Part shown: positions 35,259-46,213 of the stretch, piece by piece
Numbering within the stretch: position 1 is the first letter of the stretch
How the letters are laid out: the number at the start of each line of letters is the position of its first letter
From: Oceanotoga teriensis
GTDB taxonomy: Bacteria > Thermotogota > Thermotogae > Petrotogales > Petrotogaceae
Direction of reading: 5' to 3'
Assembly: GCF_003148465.1 (NCBI RefSeq)
Contig: NZ_QGGI01000012.1
Coordinates: forward strand, 27,253-91,252
DNA length: 64,000 bases
Position numbers and translations under genes: made by a program
The notes under the pieces: generated by a model
What the model was told of the DNA's origin: nothing
The model's input: only the letters and a program-made list of their open reading frames with translations
Databases searched by the model: none

Positions 35259-35789
35259 ATGAACAGCAGTAGAAAAATTGCAATAGCTGGTATAATAGGT
35301 GCTATTTCATTTTTACTGACTTTCATTGAATTTCCTATTTTTCCAGTAGTTGGATTTTTAAAATTTGATCCATCAGATTCATTGATAATATTCACTAATT
35401 TAGTTTATGGATTTGTTCCATCTCTTTTAACACTTATAGTAAAAAGTTTTTTGTTTATATTTAAAAGTGGAGATGGAGGACTTATAGGAATATTGATGAA
35501 TTTTATATCTGGTTTTGTTTTTATAGGTATTTTAAATTTATTCAAAGATAAAATAAACAGATGGATATTATATTTTATAGATAGTCTAATAGTTGGATTT
35601 GTACTATTTTTTATGAACTATTTTATTTCAATTCCTGTTTATACAAATATGAAAACATCAGAATTTATAAATACATTACCTATAAATATGTTTCAGTTTT
35701 TTGTTTTAACGGTTATTTTTAATTTAATAAAATTTTTTATAGACTCGATTATTGCTCATTTATTAAACAAAAGAATTAAAGTGAGTTAA
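35259..35789 (+). CDS. ribU: ECF transporter substrate-binding subunit, RibU-like
   Basis: A 176-residue membrane protein with five to six spans, the S-component of an energy-coupling-factor importer, most likely for riboflavin. The loop FLKFDPSD after the second span matches the RibU signature of a flavin-binding site; GGLIGILMNFISG is typical. It needs the shared EcfA/EcfT module encoded elsewhere. The location between rpmA and rplM is the same as I recall for Thermotoga RibU. No FMN riboswitch is visible upstream, only 13 bases from rpmA. Another vitamin remains possible. Confidence 0.8.
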   Translation: MNSSRKIAIAGIIGAISFLLTFIEFPIFPVVGFLKFDPSDSLIIFTNLVYGFVPSLLTLIVKSFLFIFKSGDGGLIGILMNFISGFVFIGILNLFKDKINRWILYFIDSLIVGFVLFFMNYFISIPVYTNMKTSEFINTLPINMFQFFVLTVIFNLIKFFIDSIIAHLLNKRIKVS

Positions 35790-35810
35790 ATAACGAAAGG
35801 AGGATGGAAA

Positions 35811-36260
35811 ATGAATTCCAAAATGACACAAAAATCATTTCATGCAAAGAAAGAAGATATCGATAGAAAATGGTATCTTGTAGATGCAGAAGGAAAAACA
35901 TTGGGAAGATTAGCATCTCAAATTGCAAAAGTATTACAAGGAAAAAATAAACCTATATATACTCCAAGTATAGATACTGGAGATTTTGTTGTTGTTATAA
36001 ATGCAGAAAAGATAAATTTAACAGGTAAAAAGATGGAACAGAAAGAATACTACCGCCATACAGGTTACCCAGGAGGTTTAAAAACAACATCCGTTAAAGA
36101 AATGTTGGAAAAACATCCTGAAAGAGTTTTGGAACATGCAGTTAAAGGTATGCTTCCAAAAAATTTACTTGCTAAACAAATGTTAAAAAAATTAAAGATC
36201 TATGCTGGTACAGAGCATCCACATTCAGCTCAAAATCCAGAATTATTAGATCTTAAATAA
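35811..36260 (+). CDS. rplM: 50S ribosomal protein L13
   Basis: L13 (149 residues) is an early assembly protein of the large subunit. The family core is intact: [29 protein letters not shown], and the [10 protein letters not shown] motif, ending with the HPHSAQNPE region. AAAGGAGGATGG precedes the ATG 35811. It pairs with rpsI, 12 bases downstream, as in almost all bacteria. Confidence 0.97.
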   Translation: MNSKMTQKSFHAKKEDIDRKWYLVDAEGKTLGRLASQIAKVLQGKNKPIYTPSIDTGDFVVVINAEKINLTGKKMEQKEYYRHTGYPGGLKTTSVKEMLEKHPERVLEHAVKGMLPKNLLAKQMLKKLKIYAGTEHPHSAQNPELLDLK

Positions 36261-36272
36261 GGAGGGTTAAGT

Positions 36273-36677
36273 ATGGCTGAATTTATTGATTACTACGGTA
36301 CTGGTAGAAGAAAAACCGCAGTTGCAAGAGTACATTTAAGACCAGGTACAGGTAAAATAAAAATAAATGGAAAAGATTATGATAAATTTGTAGATTATTT
36401 TAAGAATGCAGTTTGGGAAAAACATGCTATAGATCCTATAACAGTTGTAGGATTGGAAAACAAGTTTGATTTTGTTGTTAGAGTTCATGGTGGAGGATTA
36501 AGTGGACAAGCTGGAGCAGTTAGACTTGGTGTTGCAAGAGCATTATTAGAATATGATAATGATTTGAGAACAGAACTAAAGAAAATGGGAATGCTTACAA
36601 GAGATCCAAGAGTTGTAGAAAGAAAGAAAGTTGGTCTCAGAAAGGCAAGAAAGAGAGCACAATTCTCAAAGAGATAA
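36273..36677 (+). CDS. rpsI: 30S ribosomal protein S9
   Basis: S9 (134 residues) sits in the head of the small subunit, and its C-terminal tail touches the anticodon loop of P-site tRNA. The tail ends in the canonical [17 protein letters not shown] with final arginine. The N-terminal [13 protein letters not shown] is typical. GGAGGG precedes the ATG. It is the last gene of the rplU-to-rpsI cluster, followed by a strong terminator. Confidence 0.97.
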   Translation: MAEFIDYYGTGRRKTAVARVHLRPGTGKIKINGKDYDKFVDYFKNAVWEKHAIDPITVVGLENKFDFVVRVHGGGLSGQAGAVRLGVARALLEYDNDLRTELKKMGMLTRDPRVVERKKVGLRKARKRAQFSKR

Positions 36678-36700
36678 TATTTTTATATACAAAAATGTCC

Positions 36701-36731
36701 AGAACGGCTCACAAAGAGCCGTTCTTTTTTA
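36701..36731 (+). terminator. Strong terminator after rpsI
   Basis: AGAACGGCTC (36701-36710) pairs exactly with GAGCCGTTCT (36716-36725), five-base loop, then six more T. It separates the ribosomal genes from dnaG-rpoD. Confidence 0.93.
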
Positions 36732-36753
36732 GTCAGAGAAGGAGAAATAAAAT

Positions 36754-38481
36754 ATGGCTTATGAAGATTTGAAGTTAAAGGCTGAAGAAATAAAAAATAT
36801 ACTAAAAATTGAAGATATAATATCAAGCTATATAAGTATTAAAAGAGCTGGTAAAAACTATACAGCTTTATGTCCTTTTCATGCTGAAGATACACCATCT
36901 TTTTATATTTTTCCTGAAACACAAACATATCATTGTTTTGGTTGTGGTGCTCATGGAGATGCTATAACTTTTATAAAAGAATATGAAAATAAATCTTTTA
37001 TGGATGCATTAAAAAAGTGTGCTGATATGGCTGGAGTTAATCTTGATTTAAAATCGCATAAAAAGCCAAAAGAGATTGAATTGAATGAATCTTTAAATAA
37101 ATTTTATATAGATAGATTATTAAATCTTCCTTCATATCATAAAGTTTGGGAATTTCTGAAAAATAGAAATATAAATAAAGATACTGCAGAAGAATTTGAA
37201 TTTGGATATTCTACGGGTGAAGAAATTGAAAAAGTTTTAGAAGATACCTTGATAGAAAAAGAAATAGCAGTAAATTCAGGATTAATAAAAAATGACAGAG
37301 ATTTTTTTAATGGTAGATTAATAATTCCAATAAGAGATAATAACTCAAGTTTAGTTGGTTTTGCTGGAAGGCTTATAGAAAATGTTAACTCACCTAAATA
37401 TATAAATAGTCAAGAAAATAAATATTTTAAAAAATCAAAAATATTGTATATGTATCATAAAACAAAAAGTATAATACAAAAAAATGATTTTGCAATAATT
37501 ACCGAGGGATATTTCGATGCAATATCCATGTATAAAATGGGCTTTAAAAATATAGTAGCCGTTCTGGGCTCTAATTTAACAAAAGATCATGCTTTTGAAT
37601 TGTTTAAATCTACAAATAAAATAATAACTATGTTTGATATGGATAAAGCTGGAGAAAAAGCAACAATTTCATCTATAGATTTACTCTTTGAAAAAGGTTT
37701 TCAAGTAGCTGTTGCAAATTATGATGCAAAAGATCCAGATGAATTAACAAAAAAACATGATAAAAAATATATAGCTGAGATTCTAAAAAAATCGTATAAA
37801 TTTCATGAATATATAGTAGACGTAAAAGCTAAAGATTATGATTTAAAAAATGAATTTGCTGTAGAAGAATATCTCAAAGAAATGGCTATTTGGTATAAAA
37901 AAATTCAGCAATCAAATAGATTTGAAATAATGGAAGTTTTTTCGGAGAAAATATCAGAAAAAATAGATAGAGAAAAAGATTTTGTAAAAAAAGTTCTTAT
38001 AGAATTATCAAAAAATTTAAAAATCAATAATATAAAAATAAATGAAAGTAAACAAAAAACTCAAATTATCGAAAAAGAAATAAGATATGATTTAGGTAAG
38101 TCTTTTATATATTTATGGCTAAAATTTCCAGAGTATAGAAAAAAGATAGAAAGCGTACAAGAAGATATACTACCAGAAAATCCATTAAGAGAATTTATAA
38201 CTTCTTTAAAAGAAGGAAAAGAACTTTCTCAAATAATAGAGGATTCATCTGAAGAGCTTTCTCAAATAATATCTGAAATATGGAAAGTTGATTATATATT
38301 TGAGCCAGAGAGAATTTATTCAAAACTTATGAAATCAATAGATAGAATAAATACTTTGAAAAAAATTGAATCATTAAAAGATGAATTAAAAAATACTGAA
38401 GAACCATTTATTAGAGCAAATATTACAAAAGACATAATAAAATTATATTCTAAATTAAAAAAGCATGGAGGGAATATTTAA
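36754..38481 (+). CDS. dnaG: DNA primase
   Basis: DnaG makes RNA primers at the replication fork. The 575 residues include the CHC2 zinc finger (C40, H43, C61, C64), the TOPRIM catalytic core with EGYFDAISMY (the general base glutamate) and the metal aspartates in MFDMDKAGE, and a C-terminal region (about 440-575) that should bind the DnaB helicase. GAGAAGGAGA precedes the ATG. The rpoD start codon immediately follows the dnaG stop codon, the old dnaG-rpoD pairing of the macromolecular synthesis operon; rpsU, which often precedes it, is absent. Confidence 0.96.
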   Translation: MAYEDLKLKAEEIKNILKIEDIISSYISIKRAGKNYTALCPFHAEDTPSFYIFPETQTYHCFGCGAHGDAITFIKEYENKSFMDALKKCADMAGVNLDLKSHKKPKEIELNESLNKFYIDRLLNLPSYHKVWEFLKNRNINKDTAEEFEFGYSTGEEIEKVLEDTLIEKEIAVNSGLIKNDRDFFNGRLIIPIRDNNSSLVGFAGRLIENVNSPKYINSQENKYFKKSKILYMYHKTKSIIQKNDFAIITEGYFDAISMYKMGFKNIVAVLGSNLTKDHAFELFKSTNKIITMFDMDKAGEKATISSIDLLFEKGFQVAVANYDAKDPDELTKKHDKKYIAEILKKSYKFHEYIVDVKAKDYDLKNEFAVEEYLKEMAIWYKKIQQSNRFEIMEVFSEKISEKIDREKDFVKKVLIELSKNLKINNIKINESKQKTQIIEKEIRYDLGKSFIYLWLKFPEYRKKIESVQEDILPENPLREFITSLKEGKELSQIIEDSSEELSQIISEIWKVDYIFEPERIYSKLMKSIDRINTLKKIESLKDELKNTEEPFIRANITKDIIKLYSKLKKHGGNI

Positions 38482-39723
38482 ATGGGAAAAGATAAGGCGT
38501 CAAAAGTTCAGGTAAGTGATGCAATAAAAGATTTAGGAAACTTAGAAATAATAGATGATGATAAAGTAAAAATAAAAAGGGACAAAACAAAATATAGAAA
38601 AAAACTAGAAAAAATGGTATTAGACCTAAGAAAAATGGGGATTGATAATAATTATACATTAACATATGAAATGATAGATAAAGCTATACCTCAACAAATG
38701 GCTGATCTTATAGATTCTGATTTTATAGAAAGAATATATCTTGCTTTAGAAAAAGAAGGTATTGAAATAATAGATGATACGCAAGAAGATGATGAAGAAG
38801 AACAAGCAGATAGTGAAGAATTATATGAAATTTTTAATGCTACAGATTTTCAAATGTTTGATAATATATCTTTAAATGATCCCATAAAAATATATTTAAA
38901 AGAAATAGGTAAAATTGGACTTTTGACACCAAAAAGAGAGAGATTAATAGCAATGAGAGCACAAAAAGGTGATCAAAGAGCAAGAGATGAATTGATAAAA
39001 GCAAATTTAAGACTTGTAATAAGTATAGCAAAAAGATATACGGGAAGAGGATTGAGTTTTTTAGATTTAATTCAAGAAGGAAATATAGGACTGATAAAAG
39101 CAGTAAATAAATTTGATTGGAAAAAAGGATTTAAATTTTCTACATATGCAACTTGGTGGATAAGACAAGCAATAACAAGAGCAATAGCAGATCAGGCAAG
39201 AACCATAAGAATACCTGTGCATATGGTTGAAACTATAAATAGATTGAATAAAGTTATAAGAGAATATTTACAAGAGAATGGAGAATATCCTACTAATGAA
39301 GAACTTGCAAAGTTAATGGATAAACCAGTTGAAAAAATAGATGAAATTCTTTTAGCGGCAAGAGAAACTATATCAGCTGATTCTCCAATAGGGGGTTCTG
39401 ATGATGATGATACTTCATTAGGAGACTTCTTGGCTGATAATAATGCTGATCAACCAGAAGAAGCAGCAGTTAAAATGATATTAAGAGAAGAAATAGAAAA
39501 GATACTTGATACATTACAACCAAAAGAAGCTACAGTTTTAAAGATGAGATACGGATTATTAGATGGAAAAGTAAAGACTTTAGAAGAAGTCGGGAAATTT
39601 TTCAATGTAACGAGAGAAAGAATTAGACAAATAGAGGTAAAAGCACTTAGAAAATTAAGACATCCAAGTAGAAGTGCTCAATTAAAAGAATTAAGTGCGA
39701 TGCTTGGCAAAAAAATATTTTAA
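38482..39723 (+). CDS. rpoD: Primary RNA polymerase sigma factor (sigma70)
   Basis: The housekeeping sigma factor (413 residues). Region 1.1 (about 5-80) is followed by an acidic stretch, then region 1.2 ([13 protein letters not shown]), region 2 with the -10 melting and recognition helix ([17 protein letters not shown]), region 3 and region 4.2 ([17 protein letters not shown]) for the -35 box. There is no large non-conserved insert between 1.2 and 2.1, unlike E. coli. This is consistent with the TTGAxx/TATAAT promoters found here. The start ATG directly abuts dnaG; GGAGGG in the end of dnaG is the ribosome site. Confidence 0.97.
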   Translation: MGKDKASKVQVSDAIKDLGNLEIIDDDKVKIKRDKTKYRKKLEKMVLDLRKMGIDNNYTLTYEMIDKAIPQQMADLIDSDFIERIYLALEKEGIEIIDDTQEDDEEEQADSEELYEIFNATDFQMFDNISLNDPIKIYLKEIGKIGLLTPKRERLIAMRAQKGDQRARDELIKANLRLVISIAKRYTGRGLSFLDLIQEGNIGLIKAVNKFDWKKGFKFSTYATWWIRQAITRAIADQARTIRIPVHMVETINRLNKVIREYLQENGEYPTNEELAKLMDKPVEKIDEILLAARETISADSPIGGSDDDDTSLGDFLADNNADQPEEAAVKMILREEIEKILDTLQPKEATVLKMRYGLLDGKVKTLEEVGKFFNVTRERIRQIEVKALRKLRHPSRSAQLKELSAMLGKKIF

Positions 39724-39735
39724 TGGGGGATTTTT

Positions 39736-41703
39736 ATGTTAGAAAACGAAGGAGTTTTTGAAATTCAGCCAAAAATTCCTGCATTTTTCAAAGAAGAATT
39801 AGATGAAGAACAATATGAATCAGTTATCAAATCAAATGGAAAATCATTGATTATTGCAGGTCCTGGGTCAGGAAAAACAAGAGTTATAACTTATAAAATA
39901 GCTTATTTAATTTATAATGATATAAAACCAGAAAATATACTTCTTTTAACTTTTACAAGAGCTGCTGCAAAACAAATGATAGAAAGAGTAAAAAATGTTA
40001 CTAATATGGAATTAAATGGTATGATGGCGGGAACTTTTCATCATTTTTGTAATTATATCTTAAGAGTATATGCATCCAAAATTGGTTTTAACAATAATTT
40101 TACAATACTTGATAGTGAAGATTCAAAAGATCTAATGAAAATTGCAAGAAATGAATACTGTGAAAAATTAGGCGATTATGCAAAAAAAATACCTAAAGAA
40201 AATGTAATATTGAAAATAATAAGTTATTCTTCTAACACATTAAAATCTTTAAGAGAATCTATATTAGAGATATCTTCTTTTTTAATAGAATATGAAAATG
40301 ATATTGAACAAATATGGATAAAATATCAAGAATTAAAAAAAGAAATAAATGCTATGGACTATGATGATCTATTGATAAATACAGCTATGCTTTTAAAATC
40401 TGATAAAGAACTTTTAAAATATATATCTAAAAGATATAGATATGTCCTTGTAGATGAATTTCAAGATACTAATAAAATACAACTTGAAATAGTAGAAGCG
40501 CTTTCTGATTATCATAAAAATTTAATAGCTGTTGGAGATGATTCGCAAAGTATATATTCTTTTAGAGGTGCAAGATTTGAAAATATAAAAGATTTTATGG
40601 ATGAAAAAAATGTAAAACTTTTTAAAATTCAGACAAATTATAGATCTACGCCTGAAATAGTAAATCTTATAAATGATATGATTCCAACATCATCTGTAAA
40701 AAAACATTTAAATGCTAAAAGGAAACCTTATTTAAAACCTACCATAATAGAAACTTTTGATGATCTTGAACAATCAGAAGCCGTTATAAAGATAATAGAT
40801 GAAAAAATAGAAGAGGGAATAGAATATAATGATATAGCTATACTTTATAGATCACATGCTCTATCTATGTCATTACAACAAAAATTAGATTCGAAGTTAA
40901 TCCCATATAAATTATTATCAGGGAAACGCTTTATAGAAACAAGACATATTAAAGATATTTTATCTTTTTTAAAAATACTTTATAATCCTTATGATAAGAT
41001 TTCTTGGATAAGAGTGATGAAACTTTTTCCTGGAATAGGTACAAAAACGGCAGTTAGAAATTATGAAAGTATAATTTCTAATCTTTCAGAAGGAATAAAT
41101 ATTTTAGATATATTTGATAAACTTTCAAATAAAAAAACAAAAGATATATACGAATTACTTACAAAAATATATAAAAAAAGAGATGATAAACCTCAAAATT
41201 TAATAAACGAAATATATGAAAATTTTTATAAAGAATATTCAAATTTAAATTATAAAAATTCAAGATCCAGAAATATGGATATAGAAAGGTTTTCTGAAAT
41301 TTCAAGTAAATATGAAAATACTGGAAAATTTCTTGAAGATATGACTTTAAGTGAAAATATAGAAGTTAGACCTTCAGATAAAAATGATAAAAAAGATGAA
41401 ATAACTTTAACAACAGTTCATGGCTCAAAAGGACTTGAATGGAAAGTAGTAATAATAATTTCGGCAAATCCAGGAGATTTTCCAAATGGTATGGCAATAA
41501 AAGAAAAAAATTTAGATGAAGAAGAAAGATTGTTTTATGTTGCGATAACGAGGGCAAAAGATGAATTATATATATTAAAACAAACAACGGGTTCAACTAA
41601 CCCATATTTAAGAAATTCTTTTGTATTTATAAAAAGTGAAAATGATTTCATAAAAAAGATTTCAGAAGATAAAGTTAATAAAATGAGAGTTGGATATTTA
41701 TAA
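39736..41703 (+). CDS. UvrD/PcrA-type superfamily 1 DNA helicase
   Basis: A 655-residue 3'-5' helicase. All SF1A motifs are visible: motif I AGPGSGKTR, motif II VDEFQDTN, motif III AVGDDSQSIYSFRGA, motif IV QTNYRSTPEIV, motif V TTVHGSKGLEWKVV and motif VI EERLFYVAITRAKDEL. It is somewhat shorter than standard PcrA (about 720-740), mainly at the C-terminus, so the RNA-polymerase-binding tail is missing. It follows rpoD by 12 bases and is probably co-transcribed. Repair or replication-restart roles are likely; whether it is UvrD, Rep or PcrA cannot be decided. Confidence 0.93.
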   Translation: MLENEGVFEIQPKIPAFFKEELDEEQYESVIKSNGKSLIIAGPGSGKTRVITYKIAYLIYNDIKPENILLLTFTRAAAKQMIERVKNVTNMELNGMMAGTFHHFCNYILRVYASKIGFNNNFTILDSEDSKDLMKIARNEYCEKLGDYAKKIPKENVILKIISYSSNTLKSLRESILEISSFLIEYENDIEQIWIKYQELKKEINAMDYDDLLINTAMLLKSDKELLKYISKRYRYVLVDEFQDTNKIQLEIVEALSDYHKNLIAVGDDSQSIYSFRGARFENIKDFMDEKNVKLFKIQTNYRSTPEIVNLINDMIPTSSVKKHLNAKRKPYLKPTIIETFDDLEQSEAVIKIIDEKIEEGIEYNDIAILYRSHALSMSLQQKLDSKLIPYKLLSGKRFIETRHIKDILSFLKILYNPYDKISWIRVMKLFPGIGTKTAVRNYESIISNLSEGINILDIFDKLSNKKTKDIYELLTKIYKKRDDKPQNLINEIYENFYKEYSNLNYKNSRSRNMDIERFSEISSKYENTGKFLEDMTLSENIEVRPSDKNDKKDEITLTTVHGSKGLEWKVVIIISANPGDFPNGMAIKEKNLDEEERLFYVAITRAKDELYILKQTTGSTNPYLRNSFVFIKSENDFIKKISEDKVNKMRVGYL

Positions 41704-41712
41704 AAATAAACA

Positions 41713-41742
41713 CCTGAAGCGTGGAAAACGCTTCAGGCGTAT
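41713..41742 (+). terminator. Hairpin after the helicase gene
   Basis: CCTGAAGCGT (41713-41722) pairs exactly with ACGCTTCAGG (41728-41737), five-base loop, but the tail is CGTATTTAGG with few T. Likely the end of the dnaG-rpoD-helicase unit. Confidence 0.7.
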
Positions 41743-41778
41743 TTAGGCTAATTAAAATATAATGTTAACTCAACTTAA

Positions 41779-41807
41779 TTGAAAAGTAAAATTATATAAT
41801 GTAAAAT
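41779..41807 (+). promoter_or_regulatory. Sigma70 promoter of the str operon
   Basis: TTGAAA (41779-41784), a 17-base spacer and TAAAAT (41802-41807), 49 bases before rpsL. A TATAAT at 41795-41800 lies inside the spacer but has no -35 partner. Confidence 0.7.
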
Positions 41808-41856
41808 ATAACGTGGTATTTTATAAAAAAGATAAGGAAGGAGGGCAATAATAAAT

Positions 41857-42231
41857 ATGCCAACGATTAATCAATTGATTCGTTTTGGAAGAAAAACATC
41901 AAAAAGTAAAACAAAATCTCCTGCTTTAAAGGGAAACCCACAAAAAAGAGGAGTATGTGTTAGGGTATCAACAATGACACCAAAAAAACCTAACTCAGCT
42001 TTAAGAAAGATTGCAAGGGTTAGACTATCAAACGGAATAGAAGTAACAGCTTATATCCCAGGTGAGGGTCATAATCTACAAGAACATTCAAACGTTCTAT
42101 TAAGAGGTGGAAGAGCAAAAGATTTACCTGGTGTTAGATATAGAATAATAAGAGGAACACTCGATGCTTCTGGAGTAGAAGGAAGAAATCAGTCCAGATC
42201 AAAATATGGAACAAAGAGACCTAAGAAATAA
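41857..42231 (+). CDS. rpsL: 30S ribosomal protein S12
   Basis: S12 (124 residues) is part of the decoding centre and the classical streptomycin-resistance locus. The conserved [14 protein letters not shown] loop with the streptomycin-relevant lysine and the second loop [11 protein letters not shown] are wild-type. GGAGGG precedes the ATG with a slightly long spacer. It is the first gene of a 20-kb ribosomal gene run; rpsG follows after 17 bases. Confidence 0.97.
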   Translation: MPTINQLIRFGRKTSKSKTKSPALKGNPQKRGVCVRVSTMTPKKPNSALRKIARVRLSNGIEVTAYIPGEGHNLQEHSNVLLRGGRAKDLPGVRYRIIRGTLDASGVEGRNQSRSKYGTKRPKK

Positions 42232-42248
42232 TAAGGAGGGTTGAATAG

Positions 42249-42716
42249 ATGAGAAGAAGAAGAGCGGAGAAAAGAGCAATAGCTCCAGATCCAGTTTATA
42301 ATGATATTTTAGTTTCAAAACTTGTAAATAGAATAATGGTAGATGGAAAAAAATCAAAAGCTCAAAAAATAGTTTATGAATCATTAGAAAGATTAGCAGA
42401 AAAAACTGGAGAGAAACCAGTTGATGCATTCCATAAAGCTTTAGGAAATGTTAGACCTGTAGTAGAAGTAAGATCAAGAAGAATAGGTGGGGCTACTTAT
42501 CAGGTTCCATTCGAAGTACCAGAAAGAAAAGCAATATCATTAGCGTTAAGATGGATAGTTACAGCTGCAAGAAGCAAACAAGGAAAACCTATGGTAGATA
42601 GATTATCACAAGAACTTTTGGATGCTTTCAATGAAACAGGAATTGCAGTTAAGAAAAGAGACGATACTCATAAAATGGCAGAAGCAAACAAGGCGTTTGC
42701 TCACTATCGCTGGTAA
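42249..42716 (+). CDS. rpsG: 30S ribosomal protein S7
   Basis: S7 (155 residues) starts assembly of the 30S head and contacts E-site tRNA and mRNA. The N-terminal [19 protein letters not shown] and the conserved [11 protein letters not shown] helix and [11 protein letters not shown] hairpin are intact. AAGGAGGG precedes the ATG. In E. coli S7 represses its own operon; no clear target is seen here. fusA follows after 18 bases. Confidence 0.97.
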   Translation: MRRRRAEKRAIAPDPVYNDILVSKLVNRIMVDGKKSKAQKIVYESLERLAEKTGEKPVDAFHKALGNVRPVVEVRSRRIGGATYQVPFEVPERKAISLALRWIVTAARSKQGKPMVDRLSQELLDAFNETGIAVKKRDDTHKMAEANKAFAHYRW

Positions 42717-42734
42717 TAATAGGAGGGAGTTGTT

Positions 42735-44822
42735 TTGAAAGAGAGAGTTTACCCCCTTGATAAAACAAGAAATATAGGGATAATTGCACATATAGATGCT
42801 GGTAAAACTACAACCACAGAAAGAATTTTATTCTATACTGGGACAAAGCATAAATTAGGTTCTACAGATGATGGAACTGCTGAAATGGATTGGATGGAAC
42901 AAGAAAAAGAAAGAGGAATAACAATCACATCAGCAGCTACAACTGCTTTTTGGAAAGATAATAGAATAAATATAATTGATACACCAGGTCACGTTGATTT
43001 TACAGTAGAAGTTGAAAGATCATTGAGAGTTCTTGATGGAGCTGTTGCTGTATTTGATGCACAGGTTGGTGTAGAACCGCAATCAGAAACAGTTTGGAGA
43101 CAAGCGGATAAATATCAAGTACCAAGAGTTGCTTTCATGAATAAAATGGATAAAATTGGAGCAAACTTTTTTAATGCTGTTCAGACAATGATAGATAAAC
43201 TTGGTGCAAATCCAGTAGCTATGGAAGTACCTATTGGAGCTGAAGCAGATTTCGAAGGAATAATAGATTTAGTTACAATGACAGCATATAAATGGTTAGA
43301 CGAAGAAGGAAAAAATTTTGAAAAAATAGATATACCAGAAGATTTAGTTTCTGTATGCGAAGAAAAAAGAGAAGATTTAATTGCAGCAGCAGCTGAATTT
43401 GATGAAGAGTTGATGGAACTTTATATAGGTGGAGAAGAAGTACCATTAGATAAATTAAAATCTGCTATAAGAAAAGGAACAATTTCAAATCAATTAGTTC
43501 CAGTATTTTGTGGAAGTGCATTCAAGAATAAAGGTGTACAACCTGTATTGGATGCAATAGTAGATTATTTACCTTCTCCAGAAGATATGCCTCCAATAAA
43601 AGCTTTTGATGAGGATACGGGAGAATTTATAAAAGAAGTATATCCTACAAAAAATGAAGATTTCCTTGCATTAGCATTTAAAATAATGGTAGATCCATTT
43701 GTTGGAAAACTTACATTTGCAAGAGTATATTCTGGAAAACTCGATAAAGGATCATATGTAATGAATACAACAAAAAGTAAAAAAGAAAGAGTATCAAGAT
43801 TGGTATTCATGCATTCAGATAAAAGAGAAGAAGTAGATTCTGTAAGAGCAGGAGATATCGTTGCAATAGTAGGGTTAAAAGATACAACAACTGGAGATAC
43901 ATTAGCATCTGAAAATTCCGGATTAATTCTTGAAAAAGTTGAATTTCCAGAACCTGTTATTTTCCTTTCTATTGAGCCAGAGACAAAAAATGATGAACAA
44001 AAATTATCAAAAGCTTTATCAGGTTTAATAGAAGAAGATCCAAGCTTGAAAGCATACGTTGATCATGAAACGGGAGAAACTATACTTGCAGGAATGGGAG
44101 AACTTCATTTAGAAGTAATCGTAGATAGAATAAAAAGAGAATATAATGTAGATGTAAAAGTAGGTAGCCCACAGGTTGCTTATAGAGAAACGATAAAAGA
44201 AAGAAAAGAAGTAGAAACAAAATATGTAAGACAGTCAGGTGGTAAAGGTCAATATGGTCATGTAAAGATAATAGTAGAACCATTACCTTTAAATTCAGAA
44301 AAAACATTTATATTTGAAAACAAAGTTGTTGGTGGAGTTATACCAAAAGAATACATACCGGCTGTAGAAAATGGAATAAAAGAAGCTTTAAATAATGGAG
44401 TTCTTGCTGGATATCCAATGGTTAATGTTAAAGCTACATTATTTGATGGATCTTATCATGAAGTTGACTCTTCAGAAATGGCATTCAAAATAGCAGGATC
44501 TATGGCTTTAAAAGAAGCAACTAAAAAAGCAAAACCTGTATTACTTGAACCTGTCATGAAAGTTGATGTTACAACTCCAGAAGAATATATGGGAGATATA
44601 ATAGCTGACTTAAATTCAAGAAGAGGTAGAATAGATGGATTTGATAATGTTGGTAACTCAAATACAAGAGTAATTCATGCATTCGTACCATTATCAGAAT
44701 TATTTGGTTATGCAACAGCTATGAGATCATTATCACAAGGTAGAGCTACCAATTCTATACAATTTGATCACTATGCAGAAGTTCCAAACAGCGTTGCTGA
44801 AAAATTAATAAATAAAGAGTAA
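42735..44822 (+). CDS. fusA: Translation elongation factor G
   Basis: EF-G (695 residues) is the translocation GTPase. The G motifs are complete: [15 protein letters not shown] (P-loop), [11 protein letters not shown] (switch I), DTPGHVDF (switch II) and NKMD. Domains II-V follow at normal length, with domain IV carrying [13 protein letters not shown]. The start is a TTG at 42735, six bases after AGGAGGGAG, which may limit its expression compared with tuf. It ends 85 bases before tuf, with a new promoter in between. Confidence 0.97.
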   Translation: MKERVYPLDKTRNIGIIAHIDAGKTTTTERILFYTGTKHKLGSTDDGTAEMDWMEQEKERGITITSAATTAFWKDNRINIIDTPGHVDFTVEVERSLRVLDGAVAVFDAQVGVEPQSETVWRQADKYQVPRVAFMNKMDKIGANFFNAVQTMIDKLGANPVAMEVPIGAEADFEGIIDLVTMTAYKWLDEEGKNFEKIDIPEDLVSVCEEKREDLIAAAAEFDEELMELYIGGEEVPLDKLKSAIRKGTISNQLVPVFCGSAFKNKGVQPVLDAIVDYLPSPEDMPPIKAFDEDTGEFIKEVYPTKNEDFLALAFKIMVDPFVGKLTFARVYSGKLDKGSYVMNTTKSKKERVSRLVFMHSDKREEVDSVRAGDIVAIVGLKDTTTGDTLASENSGLILEKVEFPEPVIFLSIEPETKNDEQKLSKALSGLIEEDPSLKAYVDHETGETILAGMGELHLEVIVDRIKREYNVDVKVGSPQVAYRETIKERKEVETKYVRQSGGKGQYGHVKIIVEPLPLNSEKTFIFENKVVGGVIPKEYIPAVENGIKEALNNGVLAGYPMVNVKATLFDGSYHEVDSSEMAFKIAGSMALKEATKKAKPVLLEPVMKVDVTTPEEYMGDIIADLNSRRGRIDGFDNVGNSNTRVIHAFVPLSELFGYATAMRSLSQGRATNSIQFDHYAEVPNSVAEKLINKE

Positions 44823-44830
44823 TAAAACGC

Positions 44831-44859
44831 TTGAACAATAAAAAAAAATAATGTATAAT
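44831..44859 (+). promoter_or_regulatory. Strong promoter of tuf
   Basis: TTGAAC (44831-44836), a 17-base A-rich spacer and perfect TATAAT (44854-44859). It gives EF-Tu an extra transcription start beyond read-through from fusA. An inverted repeat AAATGATT/AATCATTT (44863-44870, 44876-44883) covers the predicted start point. Confidence 0.8.
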
Positions 44860-44907
44860 TGCAAATGATTATAAAAATCATTTAAAAAACGAGGAGGGGA
44901 ACCCGTA

Positions 44908-46107
44908 ATGGCAAAAGAAAAGTTTATTAGAGACAAAGTCCATATGAATATAGGAACAATTGGACATATTGACCATGGTAAAACCACATTAACAGCAGCT
45001 ATAACAAAGGCAATGTCACTCAAAGGTGGAGCTGATTTCACTCCGTTTGACATGATCGATAAGGCTCCAGAAGAAAGAGCAAGAGGTATCACTATAAGTG
45101 TTACTCACGTTGAATATCAGACAGCAAAGAGACATTATGCTCATATAGACTGTCCAGGCCATGCTGACTATATTAAAAATATGATAACTGGTGCGGCACA
45201 GATGGACGGAGGAATACTTGTTGTTGCAGCAACAGATGGTGTTATGCCACAGACAAGAGAACACGTTCTTCTTGCAAGACAGGTTAATGTTCCTGCGCTT
45301 GTAGTTTTCATAAACAAAGTTGATATGGTTGATGATGAAGAATTAATAGACTTAGTTGAAATGGAAGTAAGAGATTTATTATCATCTTATGAATTCCCAG
45401 GAGACGATCTTCCAGTAGTTAGAGGATCAGCACTTAAAGCATTAGAAGAAGATTCAGCTGATGGTGAATGGATGCAACATATCTATGAATTAATGGATGA
45501 AGTTGATAATTATTTCCCAGAACCAGAAAGAGCTGCAGATCAACCATTCTTGATGCCTGTTGAAGATATATTCACAATTACTGGTAGAGGAACAGTTGTT
45601 ACTGGTAGAGTTGAAAGAGGAACAATTCATCCATCAGATGAAATTGAAATAGTTGGAAATTCAGCAGAAACTCATAAAACAGTATGTACAGGTGTTGAAA
45701 TGTTCAGAAAAGAATTAGACGAAGGTACAGCTGGAGATAATGTTGGATGTCTTTTAAGAGGTATAGGAAAAGACGATGTTAAAAGAGGACAAGTATTGGC
45801 AAAACCAGGTTCAGTTACTCCACACAAAAAATTTAAAGCACAGGTTTATGTATTGAAGAAAGAAGAAGGCGGAAGACATACACCATTCACAAAAGGATAC
45901 AGACCACAGTTCTATATCAGAACCGCTGATGTTACAGGAACATTAGAAGAATTTGATGGCGGAGCAGAAATGGTAATGCCTGGTGACAACATCACAATGA
46001 CAATAGAATTAATCTTCCCAGTAGCTCTTGAAGCAGGTATGAGATTTGCTATAAGAGAAGGCGGAAGAACAGTTGGTGCTGGTGCTGTTACAGAAATAAT
46101 AGAGTAA
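44908..46107 (+). CDS. tuf: Translation elongation factor Tu
   Basis: EF-Tu (399 residues) delivers aminoacyl-tRNA to the ribosome and is usually the most abundant protein. The GTPase motifs are [17 protein letters not shown] and NKVDMVDD; domains II and III are complete through [14 protein letters not shown] and the final [10 protein letters not shown]. Compared with most bacteria, GHVDHGKT is GHIDHGKT and the switch I region reads [20 protein letters not shown] precedes the ATG. It is the only tuf copy seen and the codon use is cleaner than in the neighbouring unknown genes, as expected for high expression. Confidence 0.98.
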   Translation: MAKEKFIRDKVHMNIGTIGHIDHGKTTLTAAITKAMSLKGGADFTPFDMIDKAPEERARGITISVTHVEYQTAKRHYAHIDCPGHADYIKNMITGAAQMDGGILVVAATDGVMPQTREHVLLARQVNVPALVVFINKVDMVDDEELIDLVEMEVRDLLSSYEFPGDDLPVVRGSALKALEEDSADGEWMQHIYELMDEVDNYFPEPERAADQPFLMPVEDIFTITGRGTVVTGRVERGTIHPSDEIEIVGNSAETHKTVCTGVEMFRKELDEGTAGDNVGCLLRGIGKDDVKRGQVLAKPGSVTPHKKFKAQVYVLKKEEGGRHTPFTKGYRPQFYIRTADVTGTLEEFDGGAEMVMPGDNITMTIELIFPVALEAGMRFAIREGGRTVGAGAVTEIIE

Positions 46108-46158
46108 TAAAACAATTTTGAAATAAAAAAAAGATAAAATATTTAAGGAAAAAATTAC

Positions 46159-46184
46159 AGGGGGGCACTAAGCTCCCCTTATTA
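46159..46184 (+). terminator. GC-rich hairpin between tuf and rpsJ
   Basis: GGGGGGC (46160-46166) pairs with GCTCCCC (46172-46178) with one G-T pair and an ACTAA loop, followed by TTATTATT. It may end the tuf transcript in part, or belong to the S10 operon leader. No convincing promoter is seen in the 106-base gap. Confidence 0.6.
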
Positions 46185-46213
46185 TTCGAAATGAAGGAGG
46201 CGAAATAGCTCAC

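Noticed and set aside
41795..41800. TATAAT as -10 of the rpsL promoter
   Set aside because: No -35 box at 16-18 bases upstream; TTGAAA pairs at exactly 17 bases with the TAAAAT six bases downstream.
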